Shown here: piece by piece, positions 43,277 through 51,856 of the stretch | How the letters are laid out: every line of letters begins with the position of its first letter | Position numbering within the stretch: the stretch's first letter is position 1 | Assembly (NCBI GenBank): GCA_031180825.1 | Contig: JAPSLM010000005.1 | Location: forward strand, 186,001 to 250,000 | From: Paenibacillus sp. | Lineage (GTDB): Bacteria; Bacillota; Bacilli; Paenibacillales; NBRC-103111 | DNA: 64,000 nucleotides | Direction of reading: 5' to 3' | The notes under the pieces: generated by a model | Database searches by the model: none | What the model was told of the DNA's origin: nothing | The model's input: the letters and a program-made list of their open reading frames with translations, nothing else | Made by a program: the position numbers and the translations under genes

Positions 43277-44233
43277 TTACCTTTCGATTGCCGCCGGAAT
43301 CCGGGTGCTGTCCGGCTGCTGCAGCCATTCGTTGACATCTGCCGTAAATTTAGGCGCGCCGACGACTCTTTCCATATGGACAAAGTCATGAAAATCCCGC
43401 CCCGAATATCGGTTTCTAAGATCCAGCGACGGTACGTTATACCTTGTAAGAATCCCTTGCACCCGTTTTTGCAGAGGGGCCCAATAGGACTGGGCGGGAT
43501 ATAGCTCGCTGAAATTTACAGGCATCCATACGACGCCTACGGGAAGCTTTCTTTTCCTGCTTTCCTCCAGCACCCAGATTAAAGCATCGACATTTTCCGT
43601 CAGATCTTGTTCCATGGTCATTGCACCAAACTGTTGTTCATAACTCTCCCACTTTTCTTTAAGTTTCTCCGGAGGGAGTTGTCCGTAATAAAGCAATTTA
43701 TCTGTCCACTCTTTTTCCAAAGTTATATCCAGCCTACCCGACTTTAAATGATGTCCTAAGGATTGGGCGGAGCTAACCAAAGCTTTGCGAAGATAGTCGC
43801 GATAAAAATAGACATAGGGCTCGTAAGGTTGTTTAAACCAAGGATAGGTTGGGTCCGTATCCAATTTATCCAGCATGATATGGGGGTCGATCCCAATAAT
43901 AAGCATCTGTTCGGGCTTAAACAGATTTTTCGTAAGAAGCGCCTTTAAATCTGTCAATTTTCCGTAGGATAAACCCATTTCAACCAACGGGACAGAGGAT
44001 TGCTGTTCGATGAAAGCCGCAGCGACGGCAGAATTGCCGAAAAACAGCGGCCCTTCTCGTTTTTGGTTATGATGGAATAACGTTTTGTTAAAATCGTCTT
44101 TGTAAAATACGGGCGAGGTCCGCATAGGGTCCCATCCGGAAAAGGAAATATCGGCTGCGATAAAAGCGCATAAAAGCAAAATAAGAAACGAGTTCGCTTT
44201 CAAAAAACGAATCACCCGAGGTTGTTTTTTCAT
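43277..44233 (-). CDS. Membrane-anchored hypothetical protein, SGNH/DltD-like
   Basis: The 318-residue protein has one N-terminal membrane helix (about 12-30; FLILLLCAFIAADISF), and then an extracytoplasmic domain with FGNSAVAAAF, MGLSYGKLTDL, IIGIDPHIML and a late DFHDFVHMERV segment. FGNSAV followed later by D-x-x-H is suggestive of an SGNH hydrolase such as DltD. The ATG used follows AAGGTG; an upstream frame is open but unlikely. It is on the opposite strand from its two neighbours. Enzymatic function is a guess from motif position. Confidence 0.6.
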   Translation of the reverse strand: MKKQPRVIRFLKANSFLILLLCAFIAADISFSGWDPMRTSPVFYKDDFNKTLFHHNQKREGPLFFGNSAVAAAFIEQQSSVPLVEMGLSYGKLTDLKALLTKNLFKPEQMLIIGIDPHIMLDKLDTDPTYPWFKQPYEPYVYFYRDYLRKALVSSAQSLGHHLKSGRLDITLEKEWTDKLLYYGQLPPEKLKEKWESYEQQFGAMTMEQDLTENVDALIWVLEESRKRKLPVGVVWMPVNFSELYPAQSYWAPLQKRVQGILTRYNVPSLDLRNRYSGRDFHDFVHMERVVGAPKFTADVNEWLQQPDSTRIPAAIER

Positions 44234-44280
44234 GTCGGACACCTTATCGTTAAGAATTTGAAAGAGGAGCGGAAAAGCTG

Positions 44281-44754
44281 GTGAAAAAACTTTTATTTTT
44301 GACATTGTGCCTCTCTTTGACCGGATCGGCGGCGGCTTACGCCTACCAACCCCCGAACGATCCGCCGGGCGTAAGGAACAAGTCCAATGAGGTTATGGAT
44401 TATTTTTCAGTCGAAACGTCAGAGGCCGGCAGCTTTTACTTCAAATCGGGGGACGGAAAAGAAGAGATTACACCCAATGTAGACGGTTCGATTTATCGGG
44501 TCGTGATCGGCTCCAACGCGGCTGCCGAATTTACGGCCGTATTTCCGGACGGTACGGAGCAAGCATTTGAAATGGACGAAACGCATAACGGATACTTGCT
44601 GATTCCGGCCGAGTCCGGCGTGAAGTCGCTGAAAATTAAGGTTGGAACGGACGGAACACGAACCGTCAAGGCCAACCTGCATCAGTATCGGGTACATACG
44701 GAAAAAAATAATTTCATTTTCAATTATAAAAAATGGAAGAAGAAAACGAAGTAA
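44281..44754 (+). CDS. Secreted hypothetical protein
   Basis: The 157-residue protein has a signal peptide (KKLLFLTLCLSLTGSAAA, cleavage near AYA-YQ) and a beta-rich mature region, with a C-terminal end very rich in lysine (YKKWKKKTK). The start is GTG, 8 bases after GAGGAG. Divergent from the SGNH-like gene with only 47 bases between them. No family is recognised. Confidence 0.65.
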   Translation: MKKLLFLTLCLSLTGSAAAYAYQPPNDPPGVRNKSNEVMDYFSVETSEAGSFYFKSGDGKEEITPNVDGSIYRVVIGSNAAAEFTAVFPDGTEQAFEMDETHNGYLLIPAESGVKSLKIKVGTDGTRTVKANLHQYRVHTEKNNFIFNYKKWKKKTK

Positions 44755-44871
44755 AACCGGACATCGCCGGATCGTTGGGCCCGCTGCGCCAATCCAAACA
44801 GCCACCGCCCGAACCAGTATATCGTACCATATTTTGGGACCCGCGTAAAAAGCTTCACTGGAAACATAAAA

Positions 44872-44890
44872 GGGACCGTCATCCGGTCCC
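44872..44890 (-). terminator. Short hairpin terminator after the GyrI-like gene
   Basis: GGGACCG/CGGTCCC (7 bp, 5-base loop) is followed on the minus strand by a short T-rich tract (CTTTTATG). It is positioned to end the GyrI-like gene. Confidence 0.5.
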
Positions 44891-44983
44891 CTCCCCATTT
44901 CATAGCAAGCCAGCTGTTAACCAATTTCACCCGCAAAGTTCTTCTTAAGCTTGACTTGCTCAACTAGCGGGATTTGGGCCGGT

Positions 44984-45466
44984 TCAGGCCTCGCGTACCG
45001 CCACGTAAATCTCGACCTCGGCATCGCCGGGATCGAAGCCGCGCGCATCGTATACCTCGAAGTCGCCCGTGTACGCCCGCTCGTACGAAGACGTCTCGAA
45101 CCACGCCCAGATGCGCTGCCAGGCCTCGGTCACCACGCGGGCCACCGGGCCGCGCTCGCTTTTGAACACGACGTACCGTGCCTGCGGAACCGCCTCCACG
45201 GCCAATCCTTCCGGCGCCGCCTCCTTCTCCCACGCATGCCCGATCAGCACGGTGTAGACTCCATTCACGTCGCTCTCATAATCCGTATACAGCACATAGG
45301 TCAAATGCGGCTCGCTCACCCCGTCAATCCCGGACAAATTCGCAGCAAAAAAATCGTTCCACAGCTGCGGAATCGCTCCGTCCGGGCCGGTTTCACGCAG
45401 ATTCGTCGTTCGGGCGCTCACGCCGACAAGGTTCATTGCGGGTTTGGAAGCAAAGCTGGTTTCCAT
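44984..45466 (-). CDS. GyrI-like / AraC effector-binding domain protein
   Basis: The 160-residue protein is a stand-alone effector-binding domain of the SBP-like/GyrI family: VGVSARTTNLRE near the N-terminus, IPQLWNDFFA, YVLYTDYESDVNGVYTVLIG, and AWQRIWAWFETSSYERAYTGDFEVYD (described by its W-A-W-F and D-F-E-V-Y-D ends). Such domains bind small hydrophobic ligands when joined to AraC or MerR domains and can act as gyrase inhibitors or sequester drugs when alone. The start lies after GAGGACGAA. It is on the same strand as the WYL regulator behind it, 98 bases apart. Confidence 0.88.
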   Translation of the reverse strand: METSFASKPAMNLVGVSARTTNLRETGPDGAIPQLWNDFFAANLSGIDGVSEPHLTYVLYTDYESDVNGVYTVLIGHAWEKEAAPEGLAVEAVPQARYVVFKSERGPVARVVTEAWQRIWAWFETSSYERAYTGDFEVYDARGFDPGDAEVEIYVAVREA

Positions 45467-45564
45467 AGGTTCGTCCTCTTTTCATCGTATGATTGCATTC
45501 TGGAATCGTATTGTTCCGTAACCTTCGTTTCTTAGTATACGATGCCAAATTGGACAGCACCCTG

Positions 45565-46506
45565 TCATAGTTCCGCGTACTGCGCGACAATCTTTTGCGC
45601 CCGGTCCTTAAGCTCCCTCGCCATAAACGCCGGCTCGTCGATTCTCACCTTGTCCCCGAAGCTGAGCATCCAGCCGTAAAACCATTCGTTGGCCGGATAG
45701 CTGCCGCGGATGCGGATCGAACCGTCCGGCAGCCGCTCCGCCTGCTCCGTCGGAAACGTATCCTCCACCCGGTCGCGGACTTCCGGCTGAAAGGTCAGCA
45801 CCACATCCAAAGCGCCGGGCTCCGACCATTCCGGCTGCCAGGAATACGAGTCCAAGGACGGTACCGGACGAGGCTCGAAACGATCCTCCGTCACGCGCAG
45901 TTCCCTGACCCGGGACAGCCGGAACACGCGAAATTCGCCCCGCAGCGTGCAGTAGGCATGCAAATACCACAGGTAGCCTTTGAGGATCAGACCGGCCGGC
46001 TCCACGGTCCGCTCGGTTCCCGCTCCCTCCAGATTCGTATAGCGAAATGTAACTTTACGTCGCTCCCCAATGGCGGATCTAAGCGCCTGTACCCTTGCCC
46101 TTGCCGACGCGCTCTGCCCCCACGGATTGAAGTCGAACGTCAGCGGCGCTCCGCCGTGCTCCAGCAGATCCCGCTCCGTCGGCTGCAGCATCGTTTTTGC
46201 TTTTTCCAATAGATTGGAAACCGATTGATCGTCGAACGCCGTACGTATGCCTTGGACTGCCGCCAGCATGAACAGCAGCTCGTCCAGAGCCAGAAATTGA
46301 CGGCTGATCGTAAACTGCTCCATAATCTCAAAACCGCCGGCCGTCCCCTGATGCGCGACGATCGGAATGCCCGCCAGGCTGAGCGCTTCGATATCGCGGT
46401 AAATCGTCTTGGTGGATACCTCAAACCGGTCGGCCAGGGCTTTGGCGCTGAGCCTCTTTCGATTCAGCAGCAGCACGGTAATGGCCAACAAACGATCCGT
46501 TCTCAG
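45565..46506 (-). CDS. WYL-domain transcriptional regulator (YafY type), probable CTG start
   Basis: The protein has an N-terminal HTH (RLSAKALADRFEVSTKTIYRDIEAL, described by its SAKALA and TIYRDI parts) and a WYL domain with LKGYLWYLHAYCTLRGEFRVFRL. WYL proteins are often sensors of nucleic-acid or small-ligand signals. A TTG start would leave no ribosome site, whereas AGGAGG lies 9 bases before a CTG that gives MRTDRLLAITVLLL, the canonical beginning of the family. The 313-residue length is normal with this start. It lies after the fucosidase operon and ahead of the GyrI-like gene. Confidence 0.85.
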   Translation of the reverse strand: MRTDRLLAITVLLLNRKRLSAKALADRFEVSTKTIYRDIEALSLAGIPIVAHQGTAGGFEIMEQFTISRQFLALDELLFMLAAVQGIRTAFDDQSVSNLLEKAKTMLQPTERDLLEHGGAPLTFDFNPWGQSASARARVQALRSAIGERRKVTFRYTNLEGAGTERTVEPAGLILKGYLWYLHAYCTLRGEFRVFRLSRVRELRVTEDRFEPRPVPSLDSYSWQPEWSEPGALDVVLTFQPEVRDRVEDTFPTEQAERLPDGSIRIRGSYPANEWFYGWMLSFGDKVRIDEPAFMARELKDRAQKIVAQYAEL

Positions 46507-46662
46507 ATGCTCCGCCCTCCTGCCGTGTCATGACGGGAAGCTGTCATCGTTCGTCAACAGCCCCCCATTGCCTTTTACGATCATTATAACAGAAAGGACG
46601 AGCCGGGGCGCCCGGTGAACTGGAACGATGGGCCTGCTTCCGTTCGCAGCGCCCCCGAGAAT

Positions 46663-47922
46663 CTAGTTATTCCGTTCCCCTCCGAGAGCGCAATAAACAG
46701 ACATGGAGCGGATTATCGGCACGGGGGCGCTGTCCAATACGTTCAGACGAATCCGGTCGGTGCGGACTGCGGGAAACCGGTCGATCTTCTTATGGCCGAC
46801 CGCGCTGCCCCGGACAAGCTCGACCCACCGGCCGTCCACCAGTGCTTCCAGCGAATATTCCCGAATGCGCTCGCCATACCGGATGTCTTCCATGAGCACC
46901 GCATGATCCAGCTCCACAGGCTCATCCAGCACCAATTCCGCCGTACCTTCGGCTCCCTTTACCTCGGCGAGCGGCCTGCCAAAACGGCGGCGGATCTCCG
47001 CCCCGAACGCCAGTACACGCTCCACGTCCGCCTCCGGCAGCAGCCCCCGCCGATCCGGAGCTACGTTCAGCAGCAGCGTCGCTCCGTGCCCGACCGAGCG
47101 GTAATATACGTCCATGAGCTCCTCCAGGCTCAGCAGGCGGGCTTCATCGTCCGGATGCCAGAACCAGTGATTCCTGCGGATCGGCACGTCGCACTCGGCC
47201 GGGAGCCAGGCCGGCGTCTCCGGCAGCCAGTTCACGGCCGCCTCGGTAAACATGCTGACCCGGGCCGTCTCGGCCGTGTTCCAGCACGGATACGGCGCGA
47301 CGCCGTCCTCGTTCCCGACCCACCGGATCGTCGGGGCTCCCATATTGAAAATCATCGCGTCCGGCTGATGCCGTTTGACGAGCGCGATGATGCGCGGCCA
47401 ATCGTACTCCCGGCCTTCGGACCCGGCCCCGTCGAACCACACCTCGACGAGCGGCCCGTACTGCGTCAGCAGCTCGGTCAACTGCTCGGCATAAAAGTCG
47501 TCGTAAGCGGCGCGGTCCTGATAGCAAGCCGCATTCCGGTCCCAGGGCGATACATAAATGCCGAACCCGAGCCCCTCGCTTCGGCAGGCATCCGCGCAAG
47601 CGCGCACGACATCGCCGTTCCCGCCAAGCCACGGGCTCGACTTCACCGAATAGTCCGTCGTCCGGGTCGGCCACAGGCAGAAGCCGTCATGGTGCTTCGC
47701 GGTCAATATAAAATAGCGGAAACCGGCCTTCTTCGCGGTCCTGACCCATTGGACAGCGTCCAGGGCCGTCGGATGGAAACGCTCGGGCGAGTCCGAGCCG
47801 TCGCCCCATTCCTGATCGCAAAACGTATTCATGCCAAAATGGCAGAACATCCCAAGCTCCATATCCTGCCAGCGGAGCTGCTGCTCCGTCGGTATAGCTA
47901 ACGGTGACTCATGCTTCATCAT
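46663..47922 (-). CDS. Alpha-L-fucosidase, GH29
   Basis: The 419-residue protein shows GH29 hallmarks: LGMFCHFGMNTF near 20, FRYFILTAKHHDGFCLWPT (substrate-binding HH) near 65, GFGIYVSPWDRN, and EVWFDGAGSEG with the catalytic nucleophile Asp near 165. No signal peptide is present, so it is cytoplasmic and acts on imported fucosylated oligosaccharides. AAGGAG stands 8 bases before the first ATG of an ATGATG pair. It lies last in the LplBC-type ABC operon, consistent with fucosyl-oligosaccharide uptake and intracellular hydrolysis. Confidence 0.93.
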   Translation of the reverse strand: MMKHESPLAIPTEQQLRWQDMELGMFCHFGMNTFCDQEWGDGSDSPERFHPTALDAVQWVRTAKKAGFRYFILTAKHHDGFCLWPTRTTDYSVKSSPWLGGNGDVVRACADACRSEGLGFGIYVSPWDRNAACYQDRAAYDDFYAEQLTELLTQYGPLVEVWFDGAGSEGREYDWPRIIALVKRHQPDAMIFNMGAPTIRWVGNEDGVAPYPCWNTAETARVSMFTEAAVNWLPETPAWLPAECDVPIRRNHWFWHPDDEARLLSLEELMDVYYRSVGHGATLLLNVAPDRRGLLPEADVERVLAFGAEIRRRFGRPLAEVKGAEGTAELVLDEPVELDHAVLMEDIRYGERIREYSLEALVDGRWVELVRGSAVGHKKIDRFPAVRTDRIRLNVLDSAPVPIIRSMSVYCALGGERNN

Positions 47923-48026
47923 GCCGTAATCTCCTTCCGTTTCCTCGAATTTTCGGCAACCTCGCAGCCAAGCCCGCTCTGCCACTCCGTTGGAGGAGTA
48001 CAGGCGGGCTTGGTTCGTCAGCCGGA

Positions 48027-49565
48027 TTACTTCTGACCCTTGGCTTTATAGCTGTCGTTCATTTCCTTGATGTGGCTTTGATAGCCCGGGTCGTCCTTCA
48101 TCGTCTTGACGAATTTGTCCCAATCCTCGATCGTCGCTTTGCCGATGATGACGTTGATCATCATGTCGTTGATCTTCTTGTTCCAGTCGGCTCCTTTTTC
48201 CTTGAACGGCGCCGATTTCGGCAGTCCGAATTCCGGATTCGGCTCGGATTGTCCGGCAATCGTATCGACCAGCTTTTTATTGTATTCGAGAATGTCCGAC
48301 GGCATGCCCGGCACGCTGGCGCGCAAATACTTGTTGTAATAGCCGGTTACCCATTGGCCCGTGGAGTCGCCCGAGTAGCCCTTCTTCTTGCCTTCCTCCG
48401 TTTGCGTGACCGAACCGTCCGCGCCGATCGTGAAATCCGTATCCTTGATGCCGTACGTTCCGAGATTGTAGCCTTCCTCGGTAGCGGTATAATCGTACAC
48501 TTCCAGAATGCGCTTCAGCTTCTCCTCGCTTACTTTCTTGCTGATGAGGAATTGGCCGTAGTAGCCGATGGCCTGCTCGTAGTGCGCTTTGCCGTCCGCA
48601 GCTTTCGGGATCTCGTAGGCCACGAGGTTGGCGTTCGGGTTCGCTTTTTTCAAGTCCTGGTTAAATTTGTATGCGTCGGAGACGTTCGTGATGGCCGCCC
48701 CGGCTTTTCCTTGCACAAGCATGTCGCGCACCTGCTGGCTCTTCATGACCGGCAGATCCGGCACGATGCCTCCGGACTGGAACGTTTTGTTCCAGAACTG
48801 CATCGCCTCTCTCGCCTGCGGCGTCATCCAGTTCGGGGTGATGCCGCCGTCCGCGCCTTTCTGCCACCCGGTTCCCGCGCCGAACATACTGATCAGGTAC
48901 CCGGCCGGGCCCGGCGAACCGAAGAGCGCCAATCCGAACGTGTCGGCCTTGCCGTTGCCATCCGGGTCGTTCTTCGCGAAGGCCGTGAGCACGTTGTACA
49001 GCTCATCCATCGTCTTCGGCGGCTGCAAGCCGAGCTTGTCAAGCCAGTCTTTACGCAATAGGAGCGCCTCGGAGCCGTCCAGAGGACGCACCCGCGGCAG
49101 CGAATACAGCTTCCCTTTAATGGAGGCGTTATCAAAAACGTTTTGCGGATATTTGGATAAGTTCGGGTAATTTTTGATATGAGGCGTCAGTTCCCAGAAC
49201 GCGCCCTTGTCGATCGCATTCAGGAAGCTCGGCGTCGTGTTGAAGTCCTCCACGAACATCACGTCGGTAATATCGCTCGACGCCAGCAGCACGTTCAGCT
49301 TTTCCGTGATGTTGTTGGCCGGGATGTAGTTGATTTTCAGATTGACGTTGAATTTCTCGCCGATCTTCTTAAGCCCTTCCAGCTCCCCGGTCGGCGCCGC
49401 GCTGAACGCGATCGTCGTGATGGTGATATCCATCGGCTTGCCGGATTTGCCGTCTCCTTGAGCTGCCGGAGCGGCGTCGCCGGACGGCTTTCCGCCGCAG
49501 GCGGCGAGCGAAGCGACCAGGGCGACCGATACGGCGCCCGCTGCAATTGTTTTCATCGTTTTCAT
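48027..49565 (-). CDS. Extracellular solute-binding lipoprotein of the fucosidase operon
   Basis: The 512-residue protein has a signal peptide with lipobox LAAC (Cys23) and then an LplA-like fold with ITTIAFSAAPTGELEGLKKIG, YIPANNITEKLNVLLAS and LRKDWLDKLGLQPPKTMDELY. GGAGG lies 9 bases before the ATG. It follows two LplBC-type permeases and precedes the fucosidase, so it probably captures fucose-containing oligosaccharides at the cell surface. No ATPase is encoded. Confidence 0.92.
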   Translation of the reverse strand: MKTMKTIAAGAVSVALVASLAACGGKPSGDAAPAAQGDGKSGKPMDITITTIAFSAAPTGELEGLKKIGEKFNVNLKINYIPANNITEKLNVLLASSDITDVMFVEDFNTTPSFLNAIDKGAFWELTPHIKNYPNLSKYPQNVFDNASIKGKLYSLPRVRPLDGSEALLLRKDWLDKLGLQPPKTMDELYNVLTAFAKNDPDGNGKADTFGLALFGSPGPAGYLISMFGAGTGWQKGADGGITPNWMTPQAREAMQFWNKTFQSGGIVPDLPVMKSQQVRDMLVQGKAGAAITNVSDAYKFNQDLKKANPNANLVAYEIPKAADGKAHYEQAIGYYGQFLISKKVSEEKLKRILEVYDYTATEEGYNLGTYGIKDTDFTIGADGSVTQTEEGKKKGYSGDSTGQWVTGYYNKYLRASVPGMPSDILEYNKKLVDTIAGQSEPNPEFGLPKSAPFKEKGADWNKKINDMMINVIIGKATIEDWDKFVKTMKDDPGYQSHIKEMNDSYKAKGQK

Positions 49566-49652
49566 TCAAGATGACCTCCCTTAAGTATGTTTCCGGATGC
49601 GAGGCGAATGTTCTTTATCGGCGAACGGCGGACACGGTCGGACTTGGATACT

Positions 49653-50534
49653 TCAGCCTTTGACCGAGCCTACCATCATACCCTTGACGAAATATTTCTG
49701 CAAAAACGGATAAATTACTACGATCGGCAGCGAAGAAATGACGACGGCGGCCATTTTGATGACGTCCGGCGGCACGGTCTGCTCGCTCTGGATCATGGCG
49801 GCAATACTCGGATCGGCCACCTGCGTGGACGCCTGAATCAGCAGCAGCTGCAGCAGCACCTGCATCGGACGCAGCGAGTCATCGTTAATGTAAAGCACCG
49901 CGCTGAAATACGTATTCCAGTACGCCACCGCAAAAAACAGTCCGAAAGCGGCCAGCGCCGGCAGCGACAGCGGCAGCATGACCCGGAAGAAGACGCCGAT
50001 GTCCGAGCAGCCGTCGATATTGGCGGCCTCCTCCAATTCGGAAGGCATGTCCTGGTAGAAGTTCTTCATCAAGAACACGTACCACGCCCCGGTCAGCACC
50101 GGAAGAATGAGCGCCCAGATCGTATCGGTAATTCCCAAGCTGTCAACAAGCATATAGTTCGGAATCATCCCCGGCTGAAACAGCATCGTGAGCAAAATCG
50201 CCACGAGGAAAAACTGCTTGCCCTTGAGCCGCTTGCGCGACAGCACATAGGAAAGCGAGCTGGTCACGCCAAGGCTGAGCAGGGTGCCGACGACGGCCAG
50301 CGTTGCGCTGATGCCCATCGACCGGAGGAACGTCCCCGTCGACAAGATGTACCGGTATGAATCGAGGCTCCATTTTTCCGGAAAAATAACGACCGACTTC
50401 GTCACATATTCGTTCGCGTCGGTGAACGATACGATCACCACATACAGAAAAGGCAGCAGCGTCAGCAGCGAGATAACGGTCAGCAGCACGTAATTCGCCG
50501 CTTGAAAGAAACGGTAAGAGGCCGATGCTTTCAT
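49653..50534 (-). CDS. Carbohydrate ABC transporter permease, LplC type
   Basis: The 293-residue protein has six helices (YVLLTVISLLTLLPFLYVVIVSF front), the EAA-loop PSELEEAANIDGCSDIGVFF and the end FVKGMMVGSVKG, as in LplC. The in-frame upstream extension lacks a site, and AGGAGGGG lies 9 bases before the ATG used. The ribosome site falls in the end of the LplB gene, which stops 1 base before this start, so translation is coupled. The gene is a membrane subunit of the fucosyl-oligosaccharide importer. Confidence 0.93.
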   Translation of the reverse strand: MKASASYRFFQAANYVLLTVISLLTLLPFLYVVIVSFTDANEYVTKSVVIFPEKWSLDSYRYILSTGTFLRSMGISATLAVVGTLLSLGVTSSLSYVLSRKRLKGKQFFLVAILLTMLFQPGMIPNYMLVDSLGITDTIWALILPVLTGAWYVFLMKNFYQDMPSELEEAANIDGCSDIGVFFRVMLPLSLPALAAFGLFFAVAYWNTYFSAVLYINDDSLRPMQVLLQLLLIQASTQVADPSIAAMIQSEQTVPPDVIKMAAVVISSLPIVVIYPFLQKYFVKGMMVGSVKG

Positions 50535-50535
50535 G

Positions 50536-51531
50536 TCAGTATAGCCCCTCCTCTCCGAAGCGCTTCGCGAGACGGTTGGCCGCCACGACAAGGACGAGAC
50601 CGACGATGGATTTGAAGACGCCCACGACGGTCGCATAGCCGAACCGGCCGTTCAGAATGCCTACGCGGTACACGTAGGTGTCGAACACGTCGGCCACGCT
50701 GGACACGGGCGCGCTCGCCATCAGGTAGATTTGCTCGAAGCCGACCTCCAGCACTTGTCCGAGCCGCAGAATGAACAGCACGATGATCGTGCTGCGGATG
50801 CCCGGCAGCGTAATGTTCAGCATCTGCTTCCAGCGGTTCGCACCGTCGATCTGCGCCGCCTCGTACAGCTCCTGGTTAATGGCCGTTAGCGCCGCGAGAA
50901 AAATAATCGTCCCCCAGCCCGCTTCCTTCCAGATGCTCTGCGCGGTCAGCATGAGCCAGAAGCCGTCCGGGTTCGTCAAGAAAGCAATCGATTTGCCCCC
51001 GGATTCCGTAATCAATTGGTTGACTACGCCTGTGCCTTGGCTGAGCAGCAGGAAGCAGATGCCCACGATCACGACCCAAGACAAAAAGTGAGGCAGGTAA
51101 ATAACCGTTTGCACGAATTTCTTAAAGAACAGCGCGCGCACTTCGTTCAGCAGCAGCGCCAGCACGATCGGCATCGGGAAGAAAAATAAAATGTTCATAA
51201 AGCTGATCCCCATCGTGTTTCGGAACAAAATCCAGAAGTCGGGGTTTGAGAAAAATTCCTGGAAATATTTGAACCCTACCCATTCGCTCCCCCAGAAGCC
51301 GCTCCAAGGCGAATAGTCCTTGAAGGCCAGAGCCAATCCCCAGATCGGGAAATATTTAAAAACGAGAAAAAACAGCAATCCCGGCGCCGCGAGCAAGTAT
51401 AAGCCTTTGTCTCTTCGCAAAGCGACCGCCCATTCCTTGATGAAGCCGTTTGTCTTCGGCCCGGCTCCGCTCTTCCGCAAGCCGGCCGGAGCGTTCGTTC
51501 CGGTAACCGCTTCCGTTTTGGATGAGCTCAT
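50536..51531 (-). CDS. Carbohydrate ABC transporter permease, LplB type
   Basis: The 331-residue protein has a longer N-terminal cytoplasmic segment, then helices starting GLYLLAAPGLLFFLVFKYFP, the EAA loop NQELYEAAQIDGANRWKQML and the end AANRLAKRFGEEGLY, as in LplB-type permeases. AGGAGGTGG precedes the ATG. It is the first gene of the fucosidase operon, and a good sigma-A promoter lies 50 bases upstream. Confidence 0.93.
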   Translation of the reverse strand: MSSSKTEAVTGTNAPAGLRKSGAGPKTNGFIKEWAVALRRDKGLYLLAAPGLLFFLVFKYFPIWGLALAFKDYSPWSGFWGSEWVGFKYFQEFFSNPDFWILFRNTMGISFMNILFFFPMPIVLALLLNEVRALFFKKFVQTVIYLPHFLSWVVIVGICFLLLSQGTGVVNQLITESGGKSIAFLTNPDGFWLMLTAQSIWKEAGWGTIIFLAALTAINQELYEAAQIDGANRWKQMLNITLPGIRSTIIVLFILRLGQVLEVGFEQIYLMASAPVSSVADVFDTYVYRVGILNGRFGYATVVGVFKSIVGLVLVVAANRLAKRFGEEGLY

Positions 51532-51579
51532 GCTTCCACCTCCTGCTTATGTCAGCGTCTTTCGATCGAATATGTCTGC

Positions 51580-51608
51580 ATCGTACAGCGAAGCGGAGGC
51601 TGCGGCAA
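51580..51608 (-). promoter_or_regulatory. Sigma-A promoter for the fucosidase ABC operon
   Basis: On the minus strand TTGCCG, a 17-base spacer and TACGAT end 49 bases before the first permease gene. The intergenic region (325 bases) holds this promoter, the one for the TraB/GumN gene and no gene. Confidence 0.55.
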
Positions 51609-51775
51609 GGCGCAATTCTTGGGGCGGTTACCGGGCAAAAAAGGAGCATCGCCCCTTGCGCCGGAAGCCGAAAAGACGCGCCGAAGCACGGTTTACCGAC
51701 GGCATGCCCACTTCTTATCTTCGCCGGCGGTACAAAAAATGAGCATGACCGCCGCCCGCGTTTTCCTCCCCATGG

Positions 51776-51804
51776 TTGAGTTTTCCAGACAAAAGGACTA
51801 TAAT
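51776..51804 (+). promoter_or_regulatory. Sigma-A promoter for the TraB/GumN gene
   Basis: TTGAGT, exactly 17 bases, and TATAAT stand 52 bases before the start codon; GGGAGG follows as ribosome site. Confidence 0.7.
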
Positions 51805-51856
51805 CAGTAAGGCTTTCATCTATGATTCTACTACAAACATCTGGGAGGCACATCGC

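Noticed and set aside
47986-48026. AAGCCCGC/GCGGGCTT stem-loop between the binding protein and the fucosidase as a terminator
   Set aside because: The stem is good but no T-run follows on the minus strand; more likely an mRNA-stabilising hairpin within the operon.
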